Of a stretch of DNA of 64,000 nucleotides, positions 1 to 10,189 are shown piece by piece. Source of the stretch: Petaurus breviceps papuanus (lineage: Eukaryota; Chordata; Mammalia; Diprotodontia; Petauridae); assembly GCA_028583685.1 (NCBI GenBank), contig JAMXIF010000042.1, forward strand, positions 22,439,377 through 22,503,376, read 5' to 3'. Positions within the stretch are counted from its first letter, which is position 1; each line of letters begins with the position of its first letter. The notes below the pieces were generated by a model. The model saw only the letters and a program-made list of their open reading frames with translations. It ran no database searches and was not told the DNA's origin. A program made the translations under genes and the position numbers.

Positions 1-450
1 GAGCTGAAGCCGCTAGGTGGCACTGACTGGCTGTGCTGGCATCTCAGCGGCTTCTCCCCCCAGGGCAAAAGCCACGCACTCCCACTTACTGGGTCCCAAA
101 GTTCAGACTGCACTGACCTCTCCCTTTGTCCTTCCCATCTATGTGTTGATAAATCTGGAAATGGCCACAGCTGCTGCTGATCTGGGTCCCTCTGGCCACG
201 GCTGGTCAGGCCCACCCTTGGGCTAAAGCCTTGGCGTGGGGATGGGCTCCCAGAGCACTTCACTGGTCTATTCCTGCCAGCCTGCCGGGCTGTCCTCAGG
301 GGGAGGTTAGCTTCTCTGTGTCGTTTTGTGGGTTCTGCTGCTCCAAAGTTTGTTCAGAGTCCACTTTTTACATGGATTGGGGAAGGTGGAAGCCGGAGCA
401 GTGGGGAGGCCCTGCTTCCACTCTGCCATTTTGGCTCTGCCCCAACCCCC
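1..450 (-). mobile_element. 5' end of a HAL1/L1 element, cut by the window edge
   Basis: Read on the minus strand, the sequence starting near 450 has the typical L1 opening (GCC-AAA-ATGG) followed by a GC-rich 5' UTR. It matches, with few differences, the start of the plus-strand HAL1 copy at 44437 onward: shared blocks include the 'AACAAACTTTGGAGC' stretch and the 'TTTATCAACACATAGA' region. The promoter end is present; ORF1 would lie to the left of the window. Whether the element is a full L1 or a HAL1 cannot be told from the 5' UTR alone, but its closest relatives here are both HAL1. Confidence 0.75.
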
Positions 451-454
451 CACA

Positions 455-707
455 GGCTCGAGGATTGCTCCTTAAGGATGATTTAGTTAAGGACTTACTG
501 AACGATATCTTTTGTTTAAAGCTATGTGGCCACCTTAGGAATAAGTTGTTATTTTGTATCATTGTGAATGCTGTACTTTAGTTTCTATGAATGTTTTGCC
601 TTAGTTTACCTCTGAATAAATAAGGAGTTTACTATACTATGTAATCAGAACTTTAAAGCTTTTCACAACACCATTACTCTTTAGAGTTTCCCATGCTTGT
701 CTTTACA
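455..707 (+). mobile_element. 3' part of an LTR (same family as 21293-22451)
   Basis: This stretch aligns with the last ~290 bp of the LTR ending at 22451: the 'CTTAAGGATGATT' block, the polyadenylation signal AATAAA at about 615, the 'ACTATGTAATCAGAA' block and the terminal TTTACA are shared. The 5' portion is not present because the HAL1/L1 5' end abuts it. It is a fossil fragment of unassigned ERV class. Confidence 0.65.
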
Positions 708-1310
708 CTCATTGAACTTGACAATTAATTAAAACTCCCAGTCATTTTCAAAGAAATGGCTCTATCACTGTTTTATACTTGTATAGTTGAGTTTTTGAAA
801 TTCTTGGCTTTACATTTATTCCTATTACATTAATTTAAATAAAAATTACCTATATTCCAGCCTAGTAACATATTTGAATATCCTGATTATGTCATCAAAT
901 ATATGACATGTGCCTTCCAGATTTGTGCTATGATATATGTCACTTCTTGTGTTTTCATTCAAATTATTGATAAACATGTAGAACAGACCATAAATATAAT
1001 CTTGGTCCATTACTTTCCAATGTTGGTGTCAATCTACAATTTTTTTGTGGATGGTTGTCTAATTAGATACTAATTAAATTTTACTTGAATGATTTTGACA
1101 TTTAAGCTGTATACCGTTCAAAGCTTTCCCATCACTTCCCAATCAACAGTAGTGCTCAAATGGAAGACACTTGATGAATAATTTTTGTGTAATAGGAATT
1201 ACTATTTATTGGTTACAAAAACAGAATGATAGATTTTCAATTAGAAGTGACATTGGTGTCCATGTATTCCAACCCATAACCAATAATGGTAAAAAAAAAA
1301 ATGCCTTTAT
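708..1310. other. AT-rich sequence with no recognised feature
   Basis: I see no repeat, RNA or convincing reading frame. It may be old unique sequence or strongly decayed repeat. Confidence 0.5.
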
Positions 1311-1598
1311 AGGTAGCACAGTGAGTAACAGCACCAGCCCCAGAGTCGGGATGACCTGGGATCAAATCCAGGCTCAGACACTTAGCACCTACCCAGAAAC
1401 ACCTGGCCGAGTAACCTTGAGAAAGTTACTTAACCCCAATTGCTTAGGGGTGGCCAGATGGCTCAACAAGTAAGAGCACTGGCCCCAGAGTCGGGAAAAC
1501 CTGGGATCAAATACAGGCTCAGATACTTAGCTCCACATCCAGAAATAACTGGCTGTGTAACCTTGAGCAAGTTATTTAACCCCAATTGCTTTAAAAAA
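1311..1598 (+). mobile_element. Dimeric tRNA-derived SINE
   Basis: Two related ~140-bp units lie head to tail: unit 1 at about 1311-1445 and unit 2 at about 1446-1598. Each has tRNA-like A and B box regions (the 'GTTCAAATCC'-type B box appears as GATCAAAT-C), then 'CTCAGACACTTAGCACC' in unit 1 or 'CTCAGATACTTAGC' in unit 2, and the shared 3' end 'CTTAACCCCAATTGCTT'. It ends in an A run. Imperfect target duplications flank it (GCCTTTATA before, GCCTTTTAT after). Confidence 0.85.
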
Positions 1599-1599
1599 A

Positions 1600-2032
1600 A
1601 GCCTTTTATTTGATTGATACTTGAAAAAAGAATTCCCTCTGATAAGTGGTAACCTAGCCGTTGTTCATACTGCCTTTGCTGGGTGGCATCAAATGATGAG
1701 GGTATGGATTTCCTTACTGTTTCCTTTTTAAATGGTGGCATTTATTCTACAAAATATTTTTCCCTTCACTTTCATTTAGACTAAATTTTCCACTTTGCAA
1801 TTTTCATGCATTGTTCATTACTCTGCTGTTATATCAGCAATATAATATTCACAATGCCTACAGCAATTGTAAATATGCTGATGTGGCTATTAAACACAAA
1901 ATATATCAGACTTTCTATATGGGGGATAAAGAAAGAACATTTATTAAAACACCAAATGACTGAGTCCCAAAACCAGAAACAAATGGGGCCCCAAAATCTT
2001 GTGGTAAGCTGTGAAGGTCTCTTCTTCCATGG
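1600..2032. other. Unassigned sequence beside the ERV-L body
   Basis: This lies just downstream (minus strand) of the dUTPase remnant, where a 3' LTR would be expected. I cannot recognise LTR ends. On the minus strand there is a TTTAATAAATG stretch near 1940 that could be a polyadenylation signal, but it is weak evidence. Confidence 0.4.
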
Positions 2033-2572
2033 CTACTTGCTGCTGAAATCGGATGTAGAACTGTCCCTGTCCCAAGGGGTCTCATGTGAGAGGTCAGTTC
2101 TTAATATGCTTGATGCCTGACCCAAGGGTGACACATCACGGTTGCAGACAGGGGGTGACATCAAGCTTTGATCCCTCCCATGTGCTATAATCTCTGCAGC
2201 CTTTGGAACATCATCTGGCTTCCATTTTACCCATACTTGAGCTCCTGATTTTATTCTATCAGTAGAACCAAATCCTTCATTTAGTCTGACAGTTATTTTG
2301 GAAGGAGGGTCAGTTTTTACAAGTGGTATTGTTTTACAAGGAATGATAATCACTTGAACTATCCTATCATTTTTATGAATCTGTATGGGCCCTTCACCTA
2401 AATTCTGGAATGTTACAACAATTTCTCCTTGATAATTAGAATCTATTACTCCAGCCAATACATGTATTCCTTGTGCTGCTAATCCTGATTTGGGTAAAAT
2501 CTGTCGAAACTGATTTTTAGGGATTCTTATGCATATCCCAATGGAGATTTTTCTTATTTCTTTTCTGTCCAA
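2033..2572 (-). pseudogene. ERV-L dUTPase domain (fossil)
   Basis: The readable segment shows the dUTPase signature series: a LPKSGLAAQG block (motif 2), GVIDSNYQGEI (motif 3) and GFGSTD near the C-terminal motif 5. In a living retrovirus the enzyme hydrolyses dUTP to keep uracil out of viral DNA. It directly follows the integrase remnant, as in the ERV-L pol gene. A C-terminal extension of about 60 residues after the last motif has no recognised domain. It is a fossil and not expected to be functional. Confidence 0.88.
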
Positions 2573-2604
2573 CCAAAAGTCCTCTAAACAATGTTAATCA
2601 TACC

Positions 2605-3260
2605 CTACGAACCAGGTGTTCCTGGGTGCGGTGCTGGGACATCTGGCCTCAAGGTCCAATACTCAATATTTGGGATCTTATGTGTTTGTTGTTTTCTAAT
2701 TTGCAGATTTGGGGTCCTCATTCTGGCTAGAGGTGTACTTCCTCCCAACGGTGTATTATTCAAATGATGTAAAGCCATGAACAAATTATCCTTCCAATGT
2801 TGATATGAATTATTGGAACTTAACTTCCACAACTGTTCTTTCAGTAATCCATTCATTCTTTCAATTAACCCAGATGCTTCTGGATAATATGGAATATGAT
2901 ATATCCATTCTATATTGTTTAGTATCAATACTTCTTCATTTCATTGCCTTTGAAATGTGACCCATTGTCACTTTGAATCAGCATTGGGGTTCCATAATAT
3001 AGACTTATGAGATCTAGAGTTTTACAAGTGTTTTTCTGGGTTGCATTCTTATAAGGACATGCCACTAGTACACCTGAATAGGTGTCAACACGAGTACATA
3101 TAAATCTGCATCCTTTATTTAGTGGTAGTGGATCAATATATTCTATTTGCCAGATTTGGCCTGGGACTTTTCCTCTTGCTATCTCTCCAGTTACTACGCA
3201 AGGAACATTTGGCTCCTTTTCCAGTTGACATATATGACATTCTTCTGCTATCTGTTTTAA
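2605..3260 (-). pseudogene. ERV-L integrase remnant (fossil)
   Basis: Readable pieces include a CHICQ zinc-binding segment, a VDTYSGV core segment and IQSDNGSHFKG, which is the usual integrase catalytic-core context (D-x-G...SDNG-xHF). A later piece contains 'HIPYYPEASGLIERMN', the typical retroviral integrase segment around the catalytic glutamate. Integrase would insert the proviral DNA. Its N-terminal edge is the L1 insertion point near 3260-3272. An open frame across that edge on the minus strand (to 3515) is an artefact joining integrase to L1 5' UTR sequence. Confidence 0.87.
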
Positions 3261-3272
3261 CAGTGAATGAAG

Positions 3273-3710
3273 ACGCAGGGGCAGGCCGGGAAGGCGCAGC
3301 TCGGCCGGCAGATGCAGGGGCAGGTTGGGAAGGCGCAGCGCAGCTGGCAGAGGCAGGCCTAGAAAGGGCCTGATCAACTCAGAGGGCAAGTCTTCCCACC
3401 AACCACAAGGTCCACTAGGAGTCCTATCACCAAAGGGCTGGGACTGGAAAGAGCAAGGTAAGAAGCAAATACAGGGTCCCCTGTCCTGGACAGTAAAGAC
3501 TCCTGGGGCTTCCACTTCATAGCCCAGAAATTTTTTTTTAAAAAGCCCCTTTCAAGACCTCCAAAGACTAGGATGACAAAGTGAACCTCACTTGCTCCAA
3601 CCCCCCTGCCCTGACCCTGAAAACATAATAACTCTTTCCCCAGGGCAAAACCCTCTACAGTAAAGGCTTGGGATCCTAAAGGAAGGGCATGGCTAGGACC
3701 CTGCCTCAAA
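3273..3710 (+). promoter_or_regulatory. L1 5' UTR with a 39-bp tandem repeat
   Basis: The first ~80 bases hold two GC-rich units of 39 bp (3275-3313 and 3314-3352) and the start of a third. L1 5' UTRs carry the internal promoter and in several mammals are built from tandem monomers, so these units may be promoter repeats. Their 5' UTR is unlike that of the HAL1 copies in this window, implying a different L1 subfamily. Confidence 0.6.
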
Positions 3711-4703
3711 ATGGGTAGAAAGCAGATTACAAAGACAAAGACTCTGGAGTTCTACTATCCTCAGAGGGAGGAACCAACCTCAGAGGAAGACAATGTGGAC
3801 TCCACACCCAAAGCATAAACTTCAACAGGGAATGGGTCCCAAGCACAGAAGGCTCTCCTAGATGAGATCAAAAGGAACTTTGAAAACAAAATGAGAGAGA
3901 TAGAAGACAAAATGAATAATTCTCTCAAAACAAAAATAGCAGAATTAGAAAAACATTATAATGAGGAAAACATCTCTCTAAAAAGAAAAGTGTATGATGT
4001 GGAAAAGGAGCTTCAAAAATTAACCAAGGAAAATGATTTGCTAAAACCAGAATTAACCAAATGGAAACAAATAACTCTATGAGGAACCCAGAATTAGCCA
4101 AGCAAAAAAACAAGAATGAAAAATTAGAAAAAGAGGTAAAATACATCAAAGAATAAATAACTGACCTGGAAAACAGATCCAGGAGAGATAATCTGAGAAT
4201 CATAGGCCTACGAAAAAAATTGTGATGAAAAAATGAGCCTGGACAACATTCTCCAAGAGCTCGTTAACGAAAACTGTCCTCAGATACTAGAACCTGAGGG
4301 TAAAATACAAATCGAGAGAATACACTGGACCCCTGCTGTAAGAGATCCCAAACTGAAAAGTCCTCCAAATGTTGTGGCCAAACTCCAGAACTACCAGATA
4401 AAAGAGAAAATACTTCAAGTGGCCAGAAAGAAACAATTCAAATATCAAGGGTCCACAGTGAGGATTGCACAGGATTTGGCAGCCTCTACACTGAAAGATC
4501 GGTGACAGTGGAATGCAATTTTCCTGAAGGCAAAAGAGCTCGGGTTACAACCAAGGATCACATACCCAGCAAAACTGAGCATATTCTTCCAGGCAAAGAG
4601 ATGGTCATTCAATGATATAACAGAGTTCCAGACCTTCTTGATAAAAAAGCCAGAACTCAATGGAAAATTCAACCTCCAATTACGAGATGCAACAGTGACT
4701 TAG
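3711..4703 (+). pseudogene. L1 ORF1 (RNA-binding chaperone, ORF1p), broken
   Basis: ORF1p forms trimers that coat L1 RNA. The probable start is the ATG at 3711, as the same frame runs into the coiled coil. Stops lie in this frame near 3819 (TAA, after residue 36) and at 4080. A charged heptad region with Glu/Lys/Leu (about 3850-4130) is the coiled coil. The segment 4233-4505 carries the conserved RRM/CTD signatures: NRSRRDN-like sequence before it, then LEPEGKIQIERIHW, and ILQVARKKQF. The C-terminal domain continues (PRITYPAKLSIFF) to the stop at 4701-4703. At least two stops and a frame change make it non-functional. Confidence 0.88.
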
Positions 4704-5315
4704 AAAGGTAAACAAGGAGAACACACACACAACCTGCTATTTGATAAGAGCAAACTAGTTATAGACAAGTAGAGGGTATGCTATAAAATACACAAAAAGA
4801 CGATTTAAAAAAATCTTGTTAAGGGCTACAAAGGGACTGCAATGGAAGAAATGGAATGGTTGAAGTGGAAAAGGGTAAATTATGCCACTCATAGAGACAT
4901 GAAAACTGTATAGCTGAGGAAAAAAAGGGAGGGAGTTGGGAAGCATATGAGCTATTCCCTCATTGGTTCTGGTACAAGGATGGAATAACAACCAGTTAAA
5001 CATAGGACTCTATGAAGAAGAAATGCAAAAAGTATCATTTTAGAGGGAAAGAGGGGAGGGAGAGGGGCTTCACATGAGATTTGTTCCTGTCACTCTGGAT
5101 GCGAAGAAGAAATAGCATACTTCATTAAGTATAACAATATCCTACAGGCAGTAGGAGGGGGAAAGGATTACGAAAGGGGGGTGGGAGTGGTTTGTAGGGA
5201 GGGAAGTAGTAAGGGGAAAGGGGAGGAAAAGGGAGGGGGGCTGAAAAGGGAACACTGAGGGAGGCAGTGGACAAAAGGAAAACTATTAAGGGGGGAGGGA
5301 GAAGAGAGGGAAAAT
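4704..5315 (+). other. Long purine-rich L1 inter-ORF region
   Basis: About 610 bp separate ORF1 and ORF2, against a few dozen in human L1. The second half (5040-5310) is almost all A and G with many G runs (GGGGGG near 5178, 5236 and 5290). No reading frame was recognised on the plus strand. This spacer may support internal initiation for ORF2, but that is inference. Confidence 0.65.
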
Positions 5316-8300
5316 ATGAACATTAACAGGGGCAGGAATAGGATGGGGGGAAAGAAACAGATAACAATCATAACTGTAGATGTGAATGGAATGAACTCTC
5401 CCATAAAATGGAGACGGATAGCAGAATGGATTAGAAATTATAATCTTACAATATTCTGTTTACAAGAAACACATCTGAAACAGAGGGATACACACAAGGT
5501 AAAGGTAAAAGGTTGGAATAAAATATATCATGCCTCAGCTAAAGTAAAAAAAAAGCAGGGGTAGCAATCCTTATCTCAGATAAAGCAAAAGCAAAAATGG
5601 ACCTAATTAAAAGAGATAAGGAAGGAAACTATATCCTGTTAAAAGGCACCATAGAGAACGAAGCAATATCATTACTTAACATATATGTTAAGTGCACCAA
5701 GTAGTGTAGCATCCAAATTCCTAGAGAAGAAGGTAAAGGAATTAGAGGAAGAAATAGATAGCAAAACTATACTAGTGGGAGACTTTAATCTCCCCCTCTC
5801 TGAACTTGATAAATCCAACCTCAAAATAAACAAGAAAGAAGTTAAGGAGGTGAACAGGACTTTAGAGAGTATAGGCGTGATAGATCTCTGGAGAAAACTG
5901 AATGGGGATAAAAAGGAATATACTTTCTTCTCAGCAGTTCATGGCACATACTCAAAAATTGGCCATGTTCTAGGGCATAAAAACCTCAGAATTCTATGCA
6001 GTAAGGCAGAAATATTAAATGCATCCTTTTCAGATCATGATTCAGTGAAAATTATATGCAATAAAGGGCCAGGGAAAGACAGATTAAAAACTAATTGGAA
6101 ATTAAACAATTTAGTCCTAAAGAATGAGTGGGTCAAACAAGAAATTATAGAAACAATCAGTAATTTCATTCAAGAGAATGATAATGAGACGACATACCAA
6201 AATCTGTGGGATGCATTAAAGGCAGTTCTTAGGGGAAGTTTTATATCATTGAGTGCATATGTGATTAAAGTAAAGAAAAGGGAGCTCAACAAATTGGGCA
6301 TGCAATTAAAAAACCTAGAAAAAGAACAAATTCAAAATCCCCAATTAAATACTAAATTATAAATATTGAAGACAAAAGGAGAGATTAATAAAATTGAAAT
6401 TAAGAAAACTATTCAATTAATAAATAAAACCAAGAGCTGGTTTTATGGAAAAACCAACAAAGTTGATAGACCCTTAGTCAATATGATAAAAAAAAAGAAA
6501 GAAGAAAACCAAATTATGAGTATCAAAAATGAAAGGGGTGAATCTGCCTCCAATGAAGAGGAAATCAAAACAATAATTAGGAATTATTTTTTCCCAATTA
6601 TATGCACATAAATTTGACAATCTTAGGGAAATGGATGAATATTTACAAACATACAAGTTGCCCAGATTAACTGAAGAGGAAGTAAATTACTTAAATAATC
6701 CCATTTCAGAAAGAGAAATTAAACAAGTCATCAGTCAGCTCCTAGGAAAAAATCTCCAGGGCCAGATGGATTTACTAGTGAATTCTATCAAACATTTAAA
6801 GAACAATTGATTCCAATACTCTACAAACTATTTGGGAAAATTAGTGAAGAAGGAGTCCTGCCAAATTCTTTTGATGACACAAATATGGTACTGATACCTA
6901 AATCAGGAAGAGATAAAAAAGAGAAAGAATATTATAGACCAATCTCCCTCATGAATATAGATGCAAAAATTCTAAATAAAATACTAGCAAAAAGACTACA
7001 GCAACTTATCTCAAGAATAATACACTTTGATCAGGTAGGATTTATTCCAGGAATGCAAGGATGGTTTAATATTAGGGAAACCATCAGTATAATTGATCAT
7101 ATCAACAATAAAACTAGCAGAAACCACATGATCATCTCAATAGATGCAGAAAAGGCTTTTGACAAAATACAACATCCATTCCTATTGAAAATATTAGAAA
7201 GTATGGGAATAAATGGAGCCTTCCTTAAAATAATATGTAGCATCTATTTAAAGCCATCAGCAAGTACTATATGTAATGGGGAGAAGCTAGAAGCATTTCC
7301 CATAAGATCAGGGGTGAAACAAGGGTGTCCACTATCACCCCTCTTATTCAATCTGGTACTAGAAATGTTAGCAGTAGCAATTAGAGAAGATAAAGAAATC
7401 AAAGGAATCAAGTTAGGCAAAGAAGAGACCGAGCTAACACTCTTTGCAGATGATAGGATTATATACTTTGAGAGTCCTAGAGAATCAAATAAAAAACTAC
7501 TTGAGACAATAAATAAATTTGGCAAAGTTTCAGGATATAAAATAAACCCACATAAATCCTCGGCATTCCTATATATTTCCAATGAAATTCAACAGCAAGA
7601 AATAGAAAGAGAAATCCCATTTTAAGTTACTGTAGACATTATAAAATATTTGGGAATATACCTACCAAAACAAACTCAAGACCTGTATGATCATAACTAC
7701 AAAACACTTTTCATACAAATAAAGTCAGATCTAACTAATTGGAAAAAATATCAATTGCTCCTGGCTGGGTCAAGCTAATATAATAAAAATGACAATTTTA
7801 CCTAAATTAAATTATATATTTAGTTCCATACCAATTAATTTACCAAAAAACTACTTTATAGAGCTAGAAAAAATAGTATCAAAATTCATTTGGAAGAATA
7901 AACGGTCCAGAATATCAAGGGGATTAATGTAAAGAAATGCTAGGGAAGGTGGACTAGCTTTACCAGATTTCAATCTGTACTATAAGGCCACAGTCATCAA
8001 AACTACCTGGTACTGGCTGAGGAATAGAGGAGTGGATCATTGGAATAGATTAGGCACATGAAATTCAGAAGTCAATGATTATAGTAATGTATTGTTTGAT
8101 AAACCTCCAGACCCTGGTTTTTGGGATAAGAACTCACTATTTGAGAAAAACTGCTGGGAAAACTGGAATATAGTATGGCAGAAACTGGGCATAGACCATT
8201 AACTAACACCATATACCAAAATCAAGTCTAAATGGGTGCATTATCTAGGTGTAAAGGTTGATACTGTAAGCAGTCTCCTAAAACAAGGAATAGTTTACCT

Positions 8301-9176
8301 ATCAGACTTGTGGAGAGGGAAAGACTTTATGACTAAACAAGAATTAGAGAACATTATAAAATGTAAAATGGATAATTTTGACTACATGAAATTGAAAAGT
8401 TTCTGTACAAACAAAGCCAATGTAACCAAGATTAAGAAGGAGGTGGAAAATTGGGAAAGAATATTTACAACCTATGTCTCTGACAAAGGACTCATTTCTA
8501 AAATATACAGAGAATTGAGTCAAATTTATAAGAATACAAGTCATTCCCCAATTGATAAATGGTCAAAGGATATGAACAGGCAGTTTTCAGAGAAAGAAAT
8601 TAAAGCTATCCATAAGCACATGAAGAAATGCTCTAATTCCCTATTGATTAGAGAAATGCAAATCAAAACAACTATGAGGTACCACATCTCACCAGTCAGA
8701 TTGGCTAAGATGACAAAATAGGAAAATGACAAATGCTGGAGAGGATGTGGGCAAATTGGAACACTAATACATTATTGGTGGAGTTGTGAACTGATCCAGC
8801 CTTTCTGGAGAGTAATCTGGAATTATGCCCAAAGGGCTATAAATACTTCCATACCCTTTGATCCAGCAATACCACTCCTAGGGTTTTATATCCCAAAGAG
8901 ATCATAGAAATGGGAGAGAGACCCATCTGTACAAAAATGTTTATAGCGGCTCTTTTTGTGGTGGCAAAGAATTGGAAATTAAGGGGGTATCCATCAATTG
9001 GGGAATGGCTGAACAAGTTGTGGTATATGCATGTTATGGAATACTATTGTTCTATAAGAAACAAGGAGCAGACAGTCTTCATATTTACCTGGAGAGGCTT
9101 AAAAGAACTGATGCTGAGTGAGAAGAGTAGAACCAGGAGAAATGTGTATGCAATTACAGACATAACGTATGTGTGA
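5316..9176 (+). pseudogene. L1 ORF2 (endonuclease-reverse transcriptase), broken
   Basis: ORF2p nicks target DNA and copies L1 RNA into it. The start at 5316 precedes the APE endonuclease: ITVDVNGMNSPIK and FCLQETHLK (5340-5475), then VGDFNLPLSELDKS (about 5780) and a FSDHDSV motif (about 6030). The RT core lies at 6700-7620: [41 protein letters not shown] and FADD, the catalytic motif, at about 7443. The C-terminal Cys-rich region is partly readable up to 9176. A shift occurs at the A run near 5545. In-frame stops lie at about 6360, 6609 and 7623, and the 3' third is out of frame in several places. Confidence 0.92.
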
Positions 9177-9560
9177 TGACCAACTTTGATAGACTGGACT
9201 CCTCTCAGCAATGCAGTGATATAAGTCAATCCCAAAAGACTCATGATGGAGAGAAATATGTGCATCCAGAGAAAGAACTAGAAAGAACTAAGTTTATATC
9301 CAGGTGGAAGCAAAATGCCTGATCTTTTTTGTTCTCTTATTTGGTTTTATTTCCTCTTTACCATTTTTCATTCCAGCTGGTACAATCCATCCTTATAACC
9401 TGACTAATATATAATGTGAAAGTATTTACAGATCCTATACTTAAGTATAAGCTGCCATGGGGGGGGAGGGGAGAGAGGGGGACAAAATGTGAAATTCAAG
9501 GAATTGTGTAATTGAATCCTGTAAACTAAAAAGAAACAAACAAATTAATAAAAAAAAAAA
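9177..9560 (+). other. L1 3' UTR and poly(A) tail
   Basis: After the ORF2 stop the sequence has the usual marsupial-like L1 tail: a block with 'GCATCCAGAGAAAGAACTA', a G run with GAGGGGAGAG near 9460-9480, 'CTAAAAAGAAACAAAC' and a final AATAAAAAAAAAA. The tail ends at the 3' copy of the target duplication. Confidence 0.8.
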
Positions 9561-9599
9561 CGGTGAATGAGAGATACTAATACCTTGATCTTGTTCCCA

Positions 9600-10084
9600 C
9601 TGGTTTGTGGCCTGGACCCCCAAATGGCCTGCTGTTTGGTCGACCCATTTTGCTAATACCGTATCATCAGTTGTTATCAAAGTAGGGACAATATGTTCAG
9701 TAGCAATTTTTGCCAGTCGATCAGCATGAGCATTGTATTCATGTTCTGGCATGGTGAAGGCCACATGAGCATCTACATGAAAAACTGACAATCAGTAACC
9801 AAAGATATGTTCCAGATATCTTCCCATAATTCTTTGCCCCAGACTTTTTTGGCATGAATTTCCCAATTTTCATTTTTCCACATGGGCATCCATTTAGCTA
9901 ACCCATTAGCTACTGCCCGTGAATCAGTGAATATATGACACTGTCCTCCTTGTTCTATTTTGATGGCTTGATATACTGCCATAAGTTCAGCATATTGGCT
10001 ACTTCCACCTATCCCCGTACTTTCCAAAGTCCTTCTAGTACATGGTTTATAGGCCACTGCTTTCCAATGTCTTTTTTGGCCCAA
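9600..10084 (-). pseudogene. ERV-L RNase H and start of integrase (fossil)
   Basis: Two readable segments contain RNase H features: SSQYAELMAVYQAIK (E-containing motif), CHIFTDSRAVANGLAKWM (D-containing motif) and HEYNAHADRLAKIA (the final Asp motif). After the last motif the segment enters the start of integrase (GHLGVQATNQW). RNase H removes viral RNA from the RNA-DNA hybrid. The L1 insertion follows at about 9560. Confidence 0.87.
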
Positions 10085-10189
10085 ATATTTTGCTGTCCCA
10101 TCAGTAAACCATGCATGTCTCTTTTGTTCCTCAGTTAATACATCATATCCCTCATTCCATTTTACAGTGGACTATACCAACTGTTGCTT

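Larger units (their letters stand above)
3273..9560 (+). mobile_element. Nearly full-length L1 retrotransposon (LINE-1), decayed
   Basis: About 6.3 kb with 5' UTR (3273-3710), ORF1 (3711-4703), a long purine-rich inter-ORF region (4704-5315), ORF2 (5316-9176), a 3' UTR with a poly-G stretch near 9460 and an A-rich tail ending at 9560. The flanks carry a target duplication: AACAGTGAATGA at 3259-3270 and AACGGTGAATGA at 9559-9570. It inserted into the integrase region of the ERV-L fossil in the opposite orientation. Both ORFs carry stops and frame changes, so it is not active. Confidence 0.93.

Noticed and set aside
1311-1598. Functional tRNA genes
   Set aside because: The tRNA-like boxes are SINE heads; no intact tRNA clover leaf is seen and they occur as dispersed copies with A tails.
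2925-3515. Open frame of 196 codons that appears as a novel integrase fusion
   Set aside because: Its N-terminal part is the antisense L1 5' UTR; the join is the L1 insertion boundary.
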